Shown: piece after piece, positions 33,101-45,859 of the stretch
Numbering within the stretch: the first letter of the stretch is position 1
Layout: every line of letters begins with the position of its first letter
Source: Cephalotus follicularis
Taxonomy: Eukaryota; Streptophyta; Magnoliopsida; Oxalidales; Cephalotaceae
Direction of reading: 5' to 3'
Length of the DNA stretch: 64,000 nt
Assembly: GCA_001972305.1 (NCBI GenBank)
Contig: BDDD01002117.1
Coordinates: 62,001 to 126,000 of the forward strand
Position numbers and translations under genes: made by a program
Notes under the pieces: model-generated
Databases searched by the model: none
Seen by the model: the letters and a program-made list of their open reading frames with translations, nothing else
What the model was told of the DNA's origin: nothing

Positions 33101-35338
33101 TGCACGGTGCTAAGACGCTAAGCATTAGTGCCAAGCCGCTAAGCGTCTGTGCTATGCGCATAGCGTCGATGCAATGCGCTAAGCGTCAACGCTATGCGCT
33201 AAGTGTCGACGTGACGCTATGCGCTTAGCATCGTCGCTCAGCATTCCCTGTAACAGCAACCCAACAAAGAAAAAGGTATGGCTGGGACGACAATCCCAGC
33301 CCTCAACCCCGAGTACAAAGGAAACACAAAACTTACAAAACAACTACGAGAAGAATTAGAAAAGTTTACCTAATTCTTAGCCCACTCCCCAATTGTGTGT
33401 GCTCTTCAAACATGGAATCATGGGATCCTCCTTCACAAACATAGCTCCCCTTGCTCACAGTAACAACTTTCAGGAAGCTAGGTTCCATGAAGACGAGTTT
33501 TGTGCTTTTGACCTAAACTAATGTTCAATAGAAGTAAAGAAGGAATCCATTTTGGAAACCATCTCCACTTATATAGAACTTTTGAGGGTGAGAGGTGAAG
33601 TTATTGTGTTCTTGCTTCAAAAATCTTGAAGCTTTTTGGTGTCTCTGACAATGGAGGAAGAGAGACGGCGAAGACAAGAAAGAAAGGAGAGAGCAACGGT
33701 TGAGGAGAGAAAAAAAGTGAGTCTTAGTTGTTGACTTCGTGTGTTAACGAGATATTTATATATCTCATAAATGTCTTAAGTCAATGTCTGTTATGTAACT
33801 CACCAATCACTTTAAACTACCACCATAAGGGTTGGCCATACATTCAAGAAAATGTGAGCCAAGTAAATAATGCATAGCATGAAATAATTTGCCATTTGAC
33901 CTTGACTTAGTCAACACATGCAACTCATGGTTAACAAAGGAAAGTCATGAAGCATAATGTGTCTACAACGCCCATTTGGGCCGACCATGCACCTAGAAAT
34001 TTAATAGGCATAGATTCTGCCCAAGGTAGGAAAATAAATCCCAAGCCCATAATGCTCCAAATCCTTTAAGCACTCTCTACACCAATTAATGCCAACTGCA
34101 CTTATTATTTCACAATAAACCTTTCGCCGGGAACATTTCATTATGGTGATGCTCATACTCACTTCATAAGAAGTGACACATGTCAAGCAAATAAAATGTT
34201 CACTAGGAAAGTAACATCCCTCTTAGATGCTAACCTCCCTAAATGACATATCTCTCACATGTCAACTTGTTCCAAAATCAGGCCGGACCCAAAAGCCTGG
34301 TTGGAATCCCTGTACAATGATATATTTCCCATGACATCCTAAGGTTCTAGTACGACTATCCTAATAGTCTTTCAAGCATTTAAATAGCCCTTGTGTGATA
34401 TTAAAACACCCCCGAATACGTGGACCACATAGTACCACGTCTATCATATGTTAGCCAGTTCACTAGTGCTTTATCACTGTCATTGGTTTATGTGCCATGT
34501 ATCCTTCTTCATCTCGGCTCCGACCACGGAATAGGGTTTGGATTAATGTCACCCCTAGGTAAAACCGCGATAACTATAATTCTATGAGCACATCGAACCT
34601 ATGGGAGATATCCCAGGAAAAATCTCGTTCCCAATCTCACAGTACCCGACCGGGGTTGTATGTTTTCAATGGTCATAGAAGTTATAGAGCCTATAACCCT
34701 CAACACGGGCGTGACGATCCCGTCTTGCGCACTCGCCCATACTTCTAAATGCAGCTCTCACAAGGCCTAAAGACAACCCTTTTGCCAGCACGTGGCTAGT
34801 GCCGGGGAAGGTAGAAATCAAAGCCCAACTGGTACTACACAACGAATGCCAACCGCTCAGGTCTAAGGATACAACATAAATCGATCTTTGACTAAAAACT
34901 ACCGCGATAATAGGAATTCTATTGACAAAGGTGTTGAATCTCCAAATAGATAATGTATGGTGGGTCGATTTAGTGTCATGCCTCTGCATGCACCCACATC
35001 AGCTTTAGGGTAAAAACCAAATGACAATGAGATAATCCATCCTCCCCAACATCAGGAGCAAGCATAAAGCAACAAGTCTTTGCGGTTCATCAATTTCCCT
35101 AAGAAAGTGAACCTATGACTTGGAACTTTTGTCACAAGCGAGTAAGGGTCTCATTCTCATCACCTCTCAAGTACGAGATCCAACCCTTTATGGAGAGGGC
35201 GCTATATGTGTACTCAGTTTACTTAATATACACAATGGAACACGAATGGAACTAAGAATGTACGATTCAAGAGTGTATTATATGTCAAGTACATATGCCT
35301 GCAGCCTCGTCATAGCTTGTAGGGACACCCTAATCTAA
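33101..35338 (-). repeat. copia LTR-like block between copies 2 and 3
   Basis: The right edge lies at the purine tract (RC of AAATCTCCCACTT near 35339), as for the copy 1 LTR at 9322. The blocks CCCGTCTTGCGCACTCGCCC (about 34720) and GTCTAAGGAT (about 34860) match the copy 1 LTR. The left part carries a GTCGAC array and runs into the copy 3 leader. The exact left end was not determined. Confidence 0.6.
33105..33245. repeat. GCGTCGACGC-type array in copia LTR/leader
   Basis: About eight decayed copies occur, alternating with GCTATGCGCTAAG (AAGCGTCAACGCTATGCGC, TAGCGTCGATGCAATGCGC). The longer unit of about 24 bp makes this array more regular than the others. Confidence 0.75.
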
Positions 35339-38300
35339 AAATCTCCCACTTGGCCCGTCCACCATGAAGACCTACAGCTTAAGCATAACTCACTCTTGAG
35401 TATTGCTCATGGCTTTGATCGGTGGGTCTAATAAGTCCTCTTCCCAAGCGACTCTCTCTATGGTGACATGTACTAAAATGGTGTCTCCAATATTTCCTCA
35501 ATAACAACTCTCTCGAGATGCTACATTCATCAAAGATCTCCACGATCATATGATACCGTCGCTGTATATGTTTGGGCGGTAAAGAGACTCGGTTCTGAGG
35601 CTTATGCAACGGCCTCCATCTTTGTCATAGTCACCACAGCCAAATGATAGATGGTTAGAACAACATAAAGTTCAACAATGAACTTATGAATCCAAACTAG
35701 CTACAAAGATCGGTATCAAAGGTTGCAACATACTTTTATTCCATGGTGGAGTCTGAAGTCCTCAATTACCTCTGACTTCTCCCACTCATACATCACTTCC
35801 TTTCAGGACCAACATATTTCCTGAAATGGATTTGTGATCATCAAGATCATAGTTGAAACTAGAGTTGACCTAACTCTTACGTCTCAATTCACTATCTTCT
35901 CCATATGTCAATAAATAATCATTAGTCTTTAACAGGCATTATATCCTTTGGACAATGTCCCAGTGTCTCTTACAGGGATTGGACTGAAATCGACTTGCCA
36001 GACCCTTAAGCATATCGACATCATGCCTAATACGAAGTATGGCATACATGATAGAGCCTATTGCTGAAGAAAAAGGTTTCCTATTCATGCGTGTCTTCTC
36101 CTCATAGGTCTTAGAAAACATCCTCTTGGAAAGGTGAATTACTTGGCTAATTGGCAGTAAGCCAGCCATACGTGGAATTCGTTTCTATACTATTTCAGTT
36201 ATCTGCTGGTGTACTGGCTTGGGAAAGTTCAAGCAACCTACTTGATCTATCTCTTATAGATCTTCATTCTCAAAATGTAGGAAGCCCTTCCCAAATCCTT
36301 TACAGAGAAGTTATTGCTTAACTATACTACGACATACCTACATCACCCTCTACGTGTAATATGTTTCCTACATACATTGCCAAGAAAGTGATTTCTGGGT
36401 TGTCCTGTTTCTGGTAGACATTAGGCTTATCCATATCTTTGACGAAGTCAAAATGGATATTTCAGCTACGGGATGCTTTGTTAAGGTCGTAGACCTTTGG
36501 AGCTTGCACTCACTGTGCTAATGCTCATATTCACTTTAAGCGAAGTAATATATGTCAAGTATAATCTGAATGGACTAAAGCATTGCAACAGGTGAGAAAG
36601 TTTCGGTACAGTCGACCTCTTGTCTTATGCCTTCAGGTGTGTATACCAAGTCCCTCACTTGGTAGGCCTACAAGGAGTCCTTTTTAGATTTCATGGTCTC
36701 TTACAATGTCCTAGAATCAGTGCACTTAACTGCTTCGTCGTAGCTGACTGGCTCGTCATTATCGCTGATGTTAGGTTTATACTGCCTTCATTGAGAAAAT
36801 CTTTTTTCTCAGGCGCTGTTGAAAACTTTTTCCTGATCTCCTCACTAGGGGAGTGAATTACTGAGATTCTATCTCGGGTTGGGATACCCTTCCCAATTTT
36901 GTCTCTATAGGATTAAACCTCTAATTCCTTATTCTCTTATGGGTTTTCACTTGGTAGAAACTGTCTTAGTCTCACCTAACTCCCACTGCTTCCTGTAATC
37001 AGGTATTCCTTCACTAGGAAATTTTCAGCATGCGAAACAAACATCTTTTATTTACTGGGAAGGTAGAAATAAAGTCCTAAGATTCTCTTAGGAAATCCCA
37101 CAAAACTGCCAACATCTCAATCGTGCCTACAACTTAGAAGGTGCTCACCTTTTTACATAAGCTGGACAGTCATGAACCCGACATTGGTTTAGGTTGGGTT
37201 TCCTCCATTTCAATATCTCAATAGATATGGAGGAGACATATTTTAAAGGAATACGGATTAGGATATGCTCTGCGAATTGCAGTGCATTACCCAGAATAAA
37301 AGTGGGAGATGTATAAAAGACATAATGGACCAAACCATTTTCATTGTTTTTTATTTGAGTTCCTTGAATTGTTAATGGTGATTGCACAAGACATAGATCT
37401 CTTTAGTCCATGTGCCTCTTGCACTAACTAGAATATTATAATGTATAAGACTAAGAATTTACATAAAAATTTGAGCTCTCAACTCCTCTTATACAAATTT
37501 AAAACAATATTCTTTATTTACAGAGATCAAGTCTTTTACATAACCATTTGGCAAAATATACAATTCATAAACGCCAATATCATTTGTGTGAATCCTCTCT
37601 CCATCACCATGGCGCTAGTCCTTAGCTTTATCAGCTCTGAAATGTGTAGCGTCTCTTAGCATCTGCAAAGATTTATCAATGTTAGTCTCATAACATGAGT
37701 CACATACCCAAGTTGAACTTACATTGTAAGCTAGATAAAACATGGAAGTACCTAACCCTAAGGCATTTCCAACTTTGGACTTTAGGAACATATTACATTC
37801 TCTTCCATTGCCCTGACTTCGCACAATAGACGCAAGCATACTCCTTTTAAAAAACTTTTTGATCATTTTAGAATGGAATCCCTTTGCACTAATTACCTCT
37901 TCCTTGGGTTTTCACCCTTCGAATTAGATTCACTTGATCTACCTCCCCTTTGAGATTATATATGTAGGAAATCGAGGCATCACATATGATCTTGGCCTAT
38001 CCTTGTCAAAATCTGCCTTTACAGTCATCGACTGCGTGCCATACAACTCCTCCAGTTGTGAAACCGTGGAACACAAGGCCTGTGAGTGCGTAACCCTCAT
38101 GTGCAATTATGGTAGCATGCCAATAATTGCTAGGGAACAAGCTCGATGATCGTCGTTCCACCATTTAGCCCAACTAGCCTTGTGATTTCGGATACATTGT
38201 TCACTAGCTGGGGGTTATCTCAGTCACGACATGAGCAACTCTCATGCTCGTGAGAATGTTACGCTAAACGCATTTCCATTAAGTGAAAATCGGATGTTCA

Positions 38301-38340
38301 AGTTTAGGAGTGTTAAACATGTTTGATTGTTTGTGCTGTC
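35339..38340 (-). pseudogene. copia pol and gag remnants, copy 2
   Basis: Only scattered blocks survive. On the minus strand an RT stretch reads RMNRKPFSSAIGSIMYAILR near 35990-36080, matching RMTRIPYASVVGSIMYAMLC of copy 1. An integrase/linker block with HDCPAYVKR is near 37145-37170. Protease and zinc-knuckle traces lie near 37680-37860 (STWVCDSCYETN). A gag trace with TVEQLEELYGTQS wording sits near 38030-38080. It is too decayed to yield a product. Confidence 0.7.
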
Positions 38341-39394
38341 TACCATTTGAGCAATTAATCAAGTATGTGAAATCTCGCAAACTATATGAGGAAAGAGAGA
38401 GAGAATTTTAACAGATCATTCCATTAATGTTATTACCATAATCCTTGGTCTTTCATAATTATTGGTCCGTCCTACTATTCTCATCGTATTCCACACCTCC
38501 ATCCAGAATTCGGGAAGCCACTTGCTTCCTAGTGGGGATCAGAATCTATCTCACCTATTATAGCATCAGCCGAGTGTAAGACAAACCACCATATCAAGAT
38601 AGGTAGACACAAGTGTCAATTTACATTAGGGCCTATTGCCCTTGAAATGTAAGAGTCGATACAAGATTCATCCTGTCGACACTTATGGTCTCAGTCGAGT
38701 GCATGACAGTAACCATAAGATCCCGGTATAAGTCAAACCCACAATCCTCAAAGAAATAAACCCGTTTTGATTTCCACAAGTGTGCTTGTCAGAGGTCCAA
38801 AACATGGTTATTTCCTTCCAGTGCACCTCACATTGAAATTGAATAGAAATGGTCATATGGAGGACCTCAACCGAGTGTTGTGCTATCCCCAATATATCCA
38901 CACCATTCAACGAAGGTTGTGGAAGGCCAACGATAGGACACCCTAGTGCCCCATCGCTTACGAACTTATTATTTCACAAGTTGGAGGAATTCGGTCTCAT
39001 CAAATTTTATATATTACCATAGCCATTTTAGATAATTTAATTATCTTCTAATCCATTTAGACGGCTGAGCATGCTTGGACGTATTTGGATTGTTTGCAAA
39101 AAGAAAAATATCCATCTTATGCATCCTAAAAAAAGGCTTGACTTGGGACTTTTACTATTTTAGTGATCACGTGAGCCAAACGTGACAACTCGGTATTCTA
39201 GGTGATTATTATTTAATAACTACATGATTACAGCATTCACTCCATGCATACATGGCCTTCACTTGGTCTTGTATTCTACTTGATCTTCTCTTCAAGATCC
39301 ATTGCTTCTCTTCTTAAAATTACATCACTAGAATTATAAAAGAATAAGAAAACAATATTGAGGGAGAGGAGATATTTTACACTTAAAAATAATA
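38341..39394 (-). other. copia leader, copy 2 (part 1)
   Basis: It shares CCTTGGTCTTTC, ATTCTCATCGTATTCCACAC and CATACATGGCCTTCA with the copy 1 leader. It is interrupted by the SIRE element at 39400 and continues at 48874. No gene is seen. Confidence 0.7.
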
Positions 39395-39399
39395 GATAT
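39395..39399 (+). repeat. target-site duplication GATAT, left
   Basis: GATAT directly precedes TGTTGGCC of the SIRE LTR and is matched by 48869-48873. Confidence 0.92.
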
Positions 39400-39559
39400 T
39401 GTTGGCCTTTGCCACCCCGTTAATTGCATTAACATATGTTATTTTGATGATTAACAAACATATATTACGTGTATGCATAATTCTCTGAGTTACAACTTCA
39501 TATACTTACTTGATCTTATGTCCAAAGTGTACAAAAGGCTATTTATGCAGGTACAAGGC

Positions 39560-39990
39560 AATCCAACCGACTGCCAAGCAATCCAGGCGACTGCCAAGGA
39601 TGAGTAGTCGACTGCCATGGGTTGAGTAGCCGCCTGGTTCTTCAAACAACTCCAGAAACTACAGGAACACATGATCCAGTCGACTGCCACAGGGGAGAAG
39701 TCGACTGCCAGGCCATGACAGCCGACTGAAGCAGGGCACCAGTCGACTGCCAGGGGATCCAGTCGGCTGCCAGGGAATCCAGCCGACTGTCCACAAATGT
39801 GCAATATAAGGCAGAAACTTTTGTAACTCCATTTCTAGCTCCAACAGACGACTGGAATAGAGCACCAGCCGACTGCCAGGTCCACCAGCCGACTGCCCAG
39901 AGGAAGCAGCCGACTGTCCATCACCAACGGCTATATTCAAAATACGCGCCATCAAATCCAGCTGACTGCCGTATAAATCCAGCCGACTGG
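39560..39990. repeat. CAGCCGACTG array in SIRE U3
   Basis: About sixteen copies of AGCCGACTG / AGTCGACTG and variants occur in 430 bp, commonly followed by CC. Several contain the exact DRE/CRT core GCCGAC. Confidence 0.92.
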
Positions 39991-40033
39991 ATTTGTAACT
40001 GACCTTTAAAAATAGATCCGTTGAGAGCACAAC

Positions 40034-40040
40034 TATATAA
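40034..40040 (+). promoter_or_regulatory. TATA box of SIRE 5' LTR
   Basis: TATATAA follows the array. The matching TATATAA in the 3' LTR is at 48317-48323. Confidence 0.7.
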
Positions 40041-40587
40041 TGCAAATTGGAGCTCTTGCACAAGTGATCAAGCATTCAAGTTGAATATTCATTCTAGCTA
40101 TCTCAAGCAACATTCTAGCACTCTAAACATCAAAAGAAAGCATCAAAGAAGCTACATCACATTACAAAGCCTTTGCATATTTACATTTTCTATACACTAA
40201 GAGCTTTGTGAGAATTGAGCTATATTGTAAACAAATTCGTTGCGAATTTGTAATCCTTTAAACACTAATTTCACACATAAACAAGAGAGGTTGTCTCTTG
40301 TTTTGCTCGGTTGGAGCAAACTTGTATTCGCTTGGTTGTAGCAAAGGTAGTTGACGCTCGGTGGGAGTTTCAAGCCCGGATTGGGGCATTCATAGTGAAA
40401 TACTCAAGGGGAGGCCTTGGGGAGTGGACGTAGGCGGTTTGCCGAACCACTATACATCTGTTTGCAATCTCTCTCAACCCTACACTCTTTATATTTCCGC
40501 ATTTGTGTGATTGAATTTAAATTGGTTATTGTTTAATTGCTAGTTATTTTTTAAAAGTCTACTCACCCCCCCTCTAGACTTCCTACA

Positions 40588-40606
40588 ATTGTTATCAGGG
40601 ATAGTG
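40588..40606 (+). promoter_or_regulatory. primer-binding site, initiator-Met-like
   Basis: ATTGTTATCAGGGATAGTG follows the LTR end and resembles ATTGGTATCAGAGC, the usual SIRE-type primer site. Confidence 0.7.
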
Positions 40607-40645
40607 TGCTCATATTTTTAAGATTAACATCTTGAGTTAAAGATC

Positions 40646-42350
40646 ATGGCCTCAACTAGCATGAACAACCAAACTAGAAACCATGACGATGTCTCCGAAT
40701 TTAAGGTACCATTCTTTAGTGGTGACGATTTTCCATATTGGAAAAGTCGTATGGAAATATACCTTAAGTCTAGAGACTTTAGAAATTGGCTTAGTGTGAA
40801 AAATGGCCCTCACATCCCTATGAAATTAAATGATAAAAATGAACTTGTTTCCAAATCGGAAGACGAATGGGATTAGGATGACTTTAGGAAATTGACTATA
40901 GACAATAAGGCCCTTAATATTTTGCTAGTGTCTCTAGATAAAACCGAATACAATCTAGTTAGGAGATGTACTTCCGCACATGAAGTGTGGAAATTGCTCA
41001 TCCTTACCCATGAGGGTACCGAGCAAGTCAAGAATGCCAAACTTGCTTTGTTAAATAGAGATTATGAAATGTTTAAAATGCAACCAAATGAATCAATCAA
41101 GAATTTATATAACCGGTTGCTTGATATTACTAATGGTCTACTTGGTCTTGGAAAGGTTTTTGGAAAGGATGAGCTTGTGAGGAAATTGCTAGGGTGTCTC
41201 AACGATGAATGGGAACCCAAAGTGACGGCGATCGAAGAATCAAAGGATCTAAAGACCATGGAGATTGAAGAACTACTTGGCTCCCTCATGACTCATGAGG
41301 TGAAATTGAACAAGAAATCCGCCAACCTTGTGGAGACAAAGCCGCAAGAGGAAAGAAGGAAGGACATAGCCCTCAAGAGCACTCACAAAGAAGAATTCTC
41401 GAGTGATGAGGAGTTAGAAGAAGAAGATTATGTTCTCTTTGAGAAACGGTTCACAAAATTCGCAAGGATGAACAAAGCTAGAAGGTTTCAAAAGAAGACC
41501 TTCAACAAGGGAGAGGGAAGCAAGATGGATCCTCCTACATGCTTTGAATGTAACAAACCGTGACATATCAAAGTGGATTGTCCTCAATTGAAGAAGAAGA
41601 AACTATTCAAGAAGAAAGCCCTCAAAGCTTGGCACTTAAGTGATGATGACTCTTCCGATGATGAAGTCACTGAACAAGTGGCCAACCTTTGCTTCATGGC
41701 ATTGAGCGACACCGAGGATAGCGACAATGAGGTAGACGATTCTTATACCTTTGGTGAATTACAATTTGCTTTTGATGAATTATTAGTAGAATTTAAAAAG
41801 AAATGTTCTCAATGTTCATCACTTAAGAAAAATATAGTTAGTATTGAAAATGAGAAGGACTTGCTAGCAATTGAAAATGAGAAATTAAAAAGTGAACTTA
41901 CCCTTTTGAAAAATGACATTGCTAAAAAGGATACTACTTCATGTAATGTCATTGCTTTAGAAAAGGAAGTAGAATCACTAAAAGAACAGAATGTGAACTT
42001 AGAAAAATCATTTAGCAAATTTACTCTAGGTAGCAAGAAATTAGAAGAGATGCTAGCTAGTCAAAGATCATACCTTGATAAAACCGATATAGGCTATGCT
42101 CCTCTAGAGGTTAAGGCTAAATTGAAGAATACTTAAACTAGACCTCATTGTACTTATTGCAATAAGATAGGACATGCTAAGAATAAATGTTTTAAAAGGA
42201 TTGCACACTCACATTCACACACTAGACCATCTCCTAATCACAATCCTATTACATTTAGGCAAGTGTGGGTTCCCAAGGGAACCATTAAACAAAAGAGTAA
42301 CTATAATGGACCCAACAAACAATGGGTACCAAGGTCAAAATATTTTGACA
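40646..42350 (+). pseudogene. gag of SIRE-type element
   Basis: The reading region starts MASTSMNNQTRNHDDVSEFK and continues with FFSGDDFPYWKSRMEIYLKS near 40710-40770, the DUF4219/UBN2 opening of copia gag. NAKLALLNRDYEMFKMQPNE and the UBN2 core follow near 41030-41090. The first zinc knuckle CFECNKP lies near 41540. Long acidic and coiled-coil stretches follow (SLKKNIVSIENEKDLLAIEN near 41815-41880). A second knuckle (HCTYCNKIGH) lies near 42145-42180. The long coiled coil after the first knuckle is typical of SIRE-type gag. The region is interrupted by a few breaks. Confidence 0.88.
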
Positions 42351-42359
42351 TTTTTGTAG

Positions 42360-45300
42360 GTGGAACAATGCTTGCGGGCAAACCACAACGAGGAACAACC
42401 GTGGTACGTGAATAGCGGGTGCTCGAAGCACATGACGGGTGACAAAAGCCTCTTCATTAATCTTAAAGAAGTTGATGGAGGAAAGGTCACCTTTGGGGAT
42501 AACAACAAAGACAAAGTTGTTGGCATTGGCTCAATAGGTAACAAATTCACTACTTTAATTGAAAATGTTTCTTATGTTGTAGGCCTTAAGCACAATTTAC
42601 TTAGTGTTAGTCAATTATGTGATAAAGGATATAAAGTTAATTTTGAGTCCTCACTTTGTCACATTATTGACTCCAGTACCAGTGTTGTAAAGTTTGTTGG
42701 TCATAGGCAAGGCAATGTGTATGTTGTTTATCTAAAAGAAATGTTTTCAAAAGATGTTTGTTTTAATGCTAATACAAATGACAAATGGCTTTGGCATAGA
42801 AGGTTAGGCCATGCAAGCGTGGATGTTCTTGCCAAACTTTCTAGAAAAGATTTAGTGATTGGTTTGCCAAAAATGAAATTCGAAAATGATAAATTGTGTG
42901 ATGCGTGTGCACAAGGCAAACAAACAAGAACATCTTTTAAAACTAAAAATGTTGTTTCTAATACTAGAATTTTACAACTATTACACATTGATTTGTTTGG
43001 ACCAACTAGAACTTTAAGTCTTGGTGGTAAACAATATGGCTTAGTTATTGTTGATGACTATTCTAGATTTACTTGGGTTATTTTCTTAGCTTTAAAGAGT
43101 GATGCCTTAGATTCCTTTGTTAAATTTGATAGACGAATTCAAAATGAAAAGAGTCTATCTATTGTTAGCATACGTAGTGATCACGGCAAAGAATTTGAAA
43201 ATCTTGGTTTTGAAAAGTTTTGTGATGAACTAGGTATTCAGCATAACTTCTCGGCTCCTAGAACTCCTCAACAAAATGGTGTTGTTGAGAGGAGGAATAG
43301 AACCCTAGAAGAAATGGGGAGAACCATGTTGTGTGAAAATAATTTGCCTAAATATCTTTGGGCCGAAGCCGTGAACACTGCATGTTACATAATAAATAGA
43401 GTCATGATTCGTTCTATTTTAAAGAAAACCCCATATGAACTCTTTAACGATAGAAAACCAAGTGTTAGTCAATTGAGACCTTTTGGTTGCAAAGTTTTCA
43501 TTTTAAACAATGGGAAAGACAATCTTCGAAAATTTGATGCCAAGAGTGATGAAGGATTCTTTCTAGGCTACTCTTTCAATTATAAGGCATATAGAGTGTT
43601 TAATAAAAGGACTTTGATTATTGAAGAGTCTATTCATGTATTGTTTGAAGAGTCTAATAGTGCTCCGACAAAGGGAGATTTTGTTGATGATGTAGGTATT
43701 TTGGAGCAAATGGAAGGCTTGGACATCTCCAAAGAAGATGTCGAAATTGACAAGATGGAAGGAGAAGGTGCACATGAAGAAGAAATTCAACAAATTCAAG
43801 TCACCAAGGAGCCAATAGCTAGAAGAGAAAGAGAGTACGTAAAAGACAACGAGGTAATCGGTAATCCTATCGAGGGGGTAAGAACTCGTTCCGCTCTTAG
43901 GGAGTATTGTGATAATGTAGCTTTCATTTCCAATATCGAACCCAAAAATATTTTGGATGCTTTAAAAGATGATTGTTGGATCGTGGCTATGCAAGAGGAA
44001 CTAAACCAATTTGACAAAAGCAATGTTTGGTCATTAGTTCCTAGCCCTAAAAATCAATCCATCATTGGAACTAAATGGATTTTTAGAAATAAAATGGATG
44101 AAAATGGGTTGGTTATTAGAAATAAGGCTAGATTAGTCGCACAAGGTTATAGTCAAGAAGAAGGCATTGACTATGATGAAACCTTCGCTCCCGTAGCTAG
44201 ACTAGAACCTATAAGATTGTTAATGGTCTTTGCTTGTTTTAAAGGTTTTAAATTGCATCAAATGGATGTCAAAAGTGCATTTTTAAATGGCATTATAAAT
44301 GAGGAAGTTTTTGTTAAACAACCTCCGGGATTTGAAAATATGCATTTTCCCGATCATGTATTTAAACTATCTAAAGCACTTTATGGCTTAAAGCAAGCAC
44401 CAAGAGCCTGGTATGAAAGGCTTTAAAAATTTCTCTTGGAAAATGATTTTAAAAGAGGTTTAGTTGATAAAACACTTTTTGTAAAAACTAAACTTGATGA
44501 TATTCTTATTGTACAAATATATGTAGATGATATTATATTTGGTTCTACTAACGATTCTCTTTGCGTTGAGTTTGCTAACACTATGCAAGGTGAATTCGAG
44601 ATGAGCATGATGGGAGAACTCAAATATTTCCTTGGATTTCAAATCCAACAAGGAAATGAAGGCACTTTCATCAACCAATCCAAATACACAAAGGACTTAC
44701 TAAAGAGATTTGGAATGGAACACTCAAAGCCTTGCAAGACTCCAATGAGCATAACAACCAAACTTGACAAGGATGAGAATGGTAAAGAGGTAGATCAAAA
44801 ACTCTATAGAAGTATGATAGGATCTCTCCGTTACCTTACCGCTAGTAGACCGGACATAATGTTTAGTGTATGTCTATGTGCTAGGTATCAATCATCACCT
44901 AAAGAATCTCAATTAATTGCGGTTAAGCGAATCATTAGATATCTTGCATACACCCCCTTATTAGGATTGTTTTACTCGCTTGATTTATTGTTTAATTTAC
45001 ATGCATTTTCTGATGCCGACAATGGTGGTTGCAAGCTTGATAGAAAGAGCACTAGTGGCACTTGCCAATTCCTAGGAAATTCTTTAGTGTCTTGGTTTTC
45101 CAAGAAACAAAATAGTGTAGCTCTTTCAACCACCGAAGCCGAATATGTAGCGGCAGGAAGTTGTTGTGCACAAGTCTTGTGGCTAAAGCAACAACTTTGT
45201 GACTTCGGCATTAGCATTAGCAATTTTTGCATAAAATGTGATAATACAAGTGCTATTAATTTGAGTAGAAACCCTGTTCAACACTCTAAGTCTAAGCACA

Positions 45301-45464
45301 TTGAGATTAGACATCACTTTCTTAGAGACCATGTTGAAAAAGGTGATATTTTTCTTGAATATATTGACACTTTGAACCAAGTTGCAGATATATTCATAAA
45401 GCCGCTGGACAATGAAAGATTCTGCACATTGCGAAGGGAGCTAGGTATGCAAAATCCCTCCTAA
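42360..45464 (+). pseudogene. pol of SIRE-type element
   Basis: The order is protease (GCSKHMTGDKSLFINL near 42420-42465), pre-integrase HHCC (WLWHRRLGHASVDVLAKLSR near 42785-42850; LCDACAQGKQTRTSF), and integrase core (LLHIDLFGPTRTLSLGGKQY, SDHGKEFEN, TPQQNGVVERRNRTLEEMGR near 43260-43320). RT shows KARLVAQGYSQEEGIDYDET near 44120-44180, MDVKSAFLNG near 44260-44290 and YVDDIIFGSTN near 44520-44555. RNase H shows GNSLVSWFSKKQNSVALSTT near 45075-45135 and SKHIEIRHHFLRDHVEKGDI. The polyprotein ends at 45464. The domains are well kept with very few breaks, although the element as a whole looks inactive. Confidence 0.93.
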
Positions 45465-45859
45465 CTCATTATATGTGCAAATTGAGATGCTTTGCTAATT
45501 TTTGATTGAATTGGCTTGAAAATTGTTTTTCAAAATTCATCATGCATTTAACATTGAGTTTCTAACTCAATGACATAAATTAGCTCTTGTACCTAGGTTG
45601 CTATTAGTTCATAATAGTTAACCGAAGGTTTGCAATTCAAATTGGATTGGCATTTTCTGCATTTCCAAAATCTGCAGAAAACAGCCGACTGGACAATTTG
45701 TCCAATCGACTGCCTGCCATCCAGTCGACTGGCATTAAAGGCCCAGTCGACTGGAAGTGCAGGAATCAGGGTTTTAAACCCGAATTCCCATCTGCCCTCT
45801 CTCACTCTAAAAACGCACAAAAACCCTATTCTCTCAACTCTCAACCTGCAAATCATCCA
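45465..45859 (+). other. spacer between pol and extra ORF, with small array
   Basis: Non-coding. It holds four CGACTG palindromes at 45683-45755 and a pyrimidine-rich CTCTCTCACTC stretch just before the ATG at 45860, resembling a small promoter or leader. Confidence 0.6.
45683..45755. repeat. small CAGTCGACTG array before extra ORF
   Basis: The copies are CAGCCGACTGG, CAATCGACTGCC, CAGTCGACTGG and CAGTCGACTGG. This is the same motif as in the element LTR, placed about 105 bp before the ORF start. Confidence 0.85.

Larger units (their letters stand above)
31266..39399 (-). mobile_element. decayed Ty1/copia sequence, copies 2 and 3
   Basis: Read from right to left on the minus strand, there is a leader and gag (39394-37600) and a very decayed pol (37400-35339) of copy 2. 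An LTR-like block (35338 to about 33100) comes next. A second leader and gag (33100-31266) of copy 3 follow, cut by Tekay LTR C. All parts match the family of copy 1 (8092-15816). Both copies are far more decayed than copy 1, with many breaks. The leader of copy 2 continues at 48874-49891 beyond the SIRE insertion. One LTR-like block between two internal regions suggests a shared LTR. Confidence 0.7.
39400..40587 (+). repeat. 5' LTR of SIRE-type element
   Basis: It begins TGTTGGCCTTTGCC and ends CTTCCTACA. U3 carries a dense CGACTG array that ends about 45 bp before the TATA box at 40034. It pairs with 47703-48868. Confidence 0.95.
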
